From Candidatus Zhuqueibacterota bacterium (GTDB taxonomy: Bacteria > Zhuqueibacterota > Zhuqueibacteria > Zhuqueibacterales > Zhuqueibacteraceae): 15,928 nucleotides of DNA. The notes under the pieces were generated by a model. It was not told where the DNA came from, made no database searches, and saw only the letters and a program-made list of their open reading frames with translations. Positions 14,750 through 15,928 of this stretch are shown piece by piece; position 1 is the first letter of the stretch; every line of letters begins with the position of its first letter. The position numbers were made by a program, and so were the translations under genes. The stretch is from contig JABWAN010000020.1 in the NCBI GenBank assembly GCA_013361015.1, positions 1-15,928 on the forward strand. Direction: 5' to 3'.

Positions 14750-15174
14750 AAGGCGAAGATTTTCTCGCCGTTGCCAAGGCCATGATGCAATTGCGAACCG
14801 AAGCGGGATTCCGTTCGGCGATCAGCAGGGCATACTATGCTCTGTTTAATTCTGCCTCTCACCTTTTGCGCGAGCTGGACGTTACGATTGCGCAAAGCCC
14901 AAGCGGGCATGGCGACGTTAAAAATTTTTTATTCAACTGTGGGATTGATCAAGCGGTGGACTTTGCATGATCTTTGGATGAGTTGCGCACGAAAAGAAAC
15001 CTTGCCGACTACAACATGGAAGCGCCGGTTTTTCAAAATCAAAACGATTGCACCTGGCTTGTTGCAAAAGCGGAAATAGCGATCAAAACTTTGTCGTCAT
15101 TGAAGCAAGAGCCTTTGCGCCGACAGATACAAACCGGCATTCGCGCATACGAGCGCAAGATCAAACACTCATAG
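14746..15174 (+). pseudogene. HEPN-domain protein (UPF0332-like) with in-frame TGA, copy 1
   Basis: One continuous frame of 143 codons reads as a UPF0332-type HEPN protein except for a TGA at codon 75 (14968-14970). The first part has the family helix FRSAISRAYYALFN (from residue 22) and a GHGDVKNFLFN segment. The second part, after the stop, carries the LRTKRNLADYN helix, the conserved R-N-x3-Y HEPN motif expected to hold the active site. The truncated 74-residue product lacks that motif. Several intact genes in the window end in TGA, so recoding is unlikely; a CGA-to-TGA change (Arg) would restore a typical sequence. HEPN proteins are often RNases or toxins. A TTG at 14974 could in principle restart translation, but there is no ribosome-binding site. 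A sequencing error at one base is the alternative. Confidence 0.8.
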
Positions 15175-15196
15175 CCGAGGACTCGGAGACGGAAAA

Positions 15197-15649
15197 ATGA
15201 ATAAGCCCTCTTCCTCGCAAAAAAGAAAGACAACGAGCGATTACGACGCGGCGCGCGAACGCTTCTCTCAGCGCAAAGACAAAGTCGCGGAATCGTTGGC
15301 CGTGTACACGCCGACGCGCACGCGTAGAGTGCCGAGCGGACCGCGACACATCGCAGGCATTGCGGCTTCGGAGGAAGTTTGGCGCTTCGCTTGGCGGAAT
15401 GATTTGATTACGCATTTGGAGACCGCAGTGCGCTTGGCGAAGGAAAACTTCAAGCCCATCGAAGGATTTCATTTCACCTACGATATCGATCCTGAAATCG
15501 AAAATGAGTCTTACATCACGATTCGCGCGAATGTGCAAGGAACAGTCAAAGAGCTTTTGCCGAAGGATTGGAGCTATTCCCAAACCTTGGTCCGTACTCT
15601 GCCCAAAGACAAACTGCATCTCATCCATTTCTCTCCAACCGTTGGGTAG
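15197..15649 (+). CDS. Unrecognised 150-aa HEPN-partner protein, copy 2
   Basis: Tandem paralogue of the gene at 14297, also 150 residues and intact. The N-terminal ~55 residues are basic and diverged (KKR/TRTRR-rich). The core repeats HLETAVRLAKE, YDIDPEIENES and VRTLPKDK, with differences concentrated on the beta-rich part, as expected if that part contacts a co-evolving partner. GGAG lies about 11 bases before the ATG, in the 22-bp gap after the first module. The HEPN gene begins three bases after the stop. Function unknown; the role is inferred only from pairing with HEPN genes. Confidence 0.82.
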   Translation: MNKPSSSQKRKTTSDYDAARERFSQRKDKVAESLAVYTPTRTRRVPSGPRHIAGIAASEEVWRFAWRNDLITHLETAVRLAKENFKPIEGFHFTYDIDPEIENESYITIRANVQGTVKELLPKDWSYSQTLVRTLPKDKLHLIHFSPTVG

Positions 15650-15652
15650 CTG

Positions 15653-15835
15653 ATGGAGGGCCGGGAATTTATTGCAGCAGCCAAAAGCTTGACGAAATCG
15701 CAGGCCGAGGCCTTTTTGCGTTCGGCGATTAGCCGAGCCTATTACGCTTTGTTGAATGCCGCTAGCCAGTTTCTCATCCGTTTGGGATTTGTTGTCCAAC
15801 GAGGACCAGGAAAGCATGGGCAAGTATATTCTTAG
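15653..15835 (+). pseudogene. HEPN-domain protein (UPF0332-like), 3' truncated, copy 2
   Basis: Start of a second HEPN gene: MEGREFIAAAK, then LRSAISRAYYALLN matching copy 1, and GKHGQVY aligning with GHGDVKN. Homology stops there, two codons before a TAG at 15833-15835. The remaining ~70 residues, including the expected R-x-x-ADY motif helix, are absent from the DNA that follows. That DNA instead reads as an insertion-sequence end. The 60-residue product is unlikely to be active. The missing half could lie beyond the insertion, outside this window. Confidence 0.75.
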
Positions 15836-15928
15836 AGGGCATTTGAAAAGTCAAGTCGCCATTTTTGACGCTGGAATTTTAGCAAGGCGACGTGTCATGA
15901 TGTGAACCATCGCCAAATAAACCATGGC
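15835..15928 (-). mobile_element. Insertion-sequence end (probable IS5-type), continues past window
   Basis: Homology of the HEPN gene ends at about 15830-15834, next to CTTAGAGGGCATTTGAAAAG. From there the minus strand reads the end of a transposase-like frame. GAGGGCATTTGAAAAG resembles an IS terminal inverted repeat, and CTTA, TTA or TA could be the target duplication. The other end is outside the window, so this cannot be confirmed here. Confidence 0.5.
15851..15928 (-). CDS. Transposase C-terminus fragment (5' end outside window)
   Basis: The last 25 codons of a minus-strand frame read into the window and end with TGA at 15851-15853. The residues VYLAMVHIMTRRL are like the terminal helix of IS5/IS4-type DDE transposases, which usually end a few residues after an arginine-rich R-R-L. 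Only the C-terminal tip is visible and carries no catalytic residue, so family is tentative. Its position only ~16 bp inside the presumed IS end fits a transposase gene running out to the terminus. Confidence 0.45.
   Translation of the reverse strand, partial: AMVYLAMVHIMTRRLAKIPASKMAT

Noticed and set aside
14968..14970. TGA in the HEPN gene as a selenocysteine or recoded codon
   Set aside because: No obvious SECIS-like hairpin just downstream, HEPN families have no Cys/Sec need at this position, and TGA ends several intact genes here.
15161..15823. 220-codon minus-strand frame opposite the second module
   Set aside because: Antisense to the conserved 150-aa/HEPN genes; composition of a shadow frame.

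Overview
The window looks like part of a Gram-negative bacterial chromosome of medium-to-high G+C. The core genes (a GldF/GldG-type ABC exporter, a DUF4340 protein, PNPase, an M16B peptidase and alanine dehydrogenase) are most similar in type and order to what I know from FCB-like phyla such as candidate division KSB1 or Calditrichota. That placement is an inference from gene content, not a measured phylogeny. TGA is a normal stop codon here: several intact genes end in it.

Layout. (1) 1-2433: a 5'-truncated gldF-like permease gene overlapping gldG. The last ~55 residues of the permease look like the N-terminal domain of translation factor IF-2. (2) 2434-6630: an accessory island between gldG and the DUF4340 gene that usually accompanies it. 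It holds an IS200-like/RAYT transposase enclosed by inverted triple-hairpin repeats, a third copy of that repeat, a higBA toxin-antitoxin pair enclosed by 125-bp direct repeats, a TIGR02391/Ymh protein with a HEPN-like RNPSGH motif, and a DUF4236 membrane protein. The last two genes are visibly A+T-richer than the core. (3) 6631-10065: the DUF4340 gene and pnp, 15 bp apart. (4) 10066-11793: a second accessory insert, one A+T-rich minus-strand zinc-ribbon membrane protein gene bracketed by inverted C/G-rich repeats. (5) 11794-14270: an M16 peptidase and alanine dehydrogenase. (6) 14297-15928: two tandem copies of a two-gene module, each an unrecognised 150-aa protein followed by a HEPN-domain (UPF0332-like) protein. 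In both copies the HEPN gene is broken, once by an in-frame TGA and once apparently by an insertion sequence whose transposase end runs off the window.

How the genes fit together. The housekeeping genes keep a one-strand backbone (exporter, RNA decay, proteolysis, amino-acid metabolism), and small mobile or conflict-related modules have entered between them, nearly always next to palindromic or duplicated repeats. The best candidate for an undescribed system is the tandem 150-aa/HEPN module. Its gene order, ATGA overlap, duplication and repeated loss of only the HEPN partner suggest a toxin-antitoxin-like pair whose first gene is not the usual MNT nucleotidyltransferase. No rRNA, tRNA or CRISPR array was seen.
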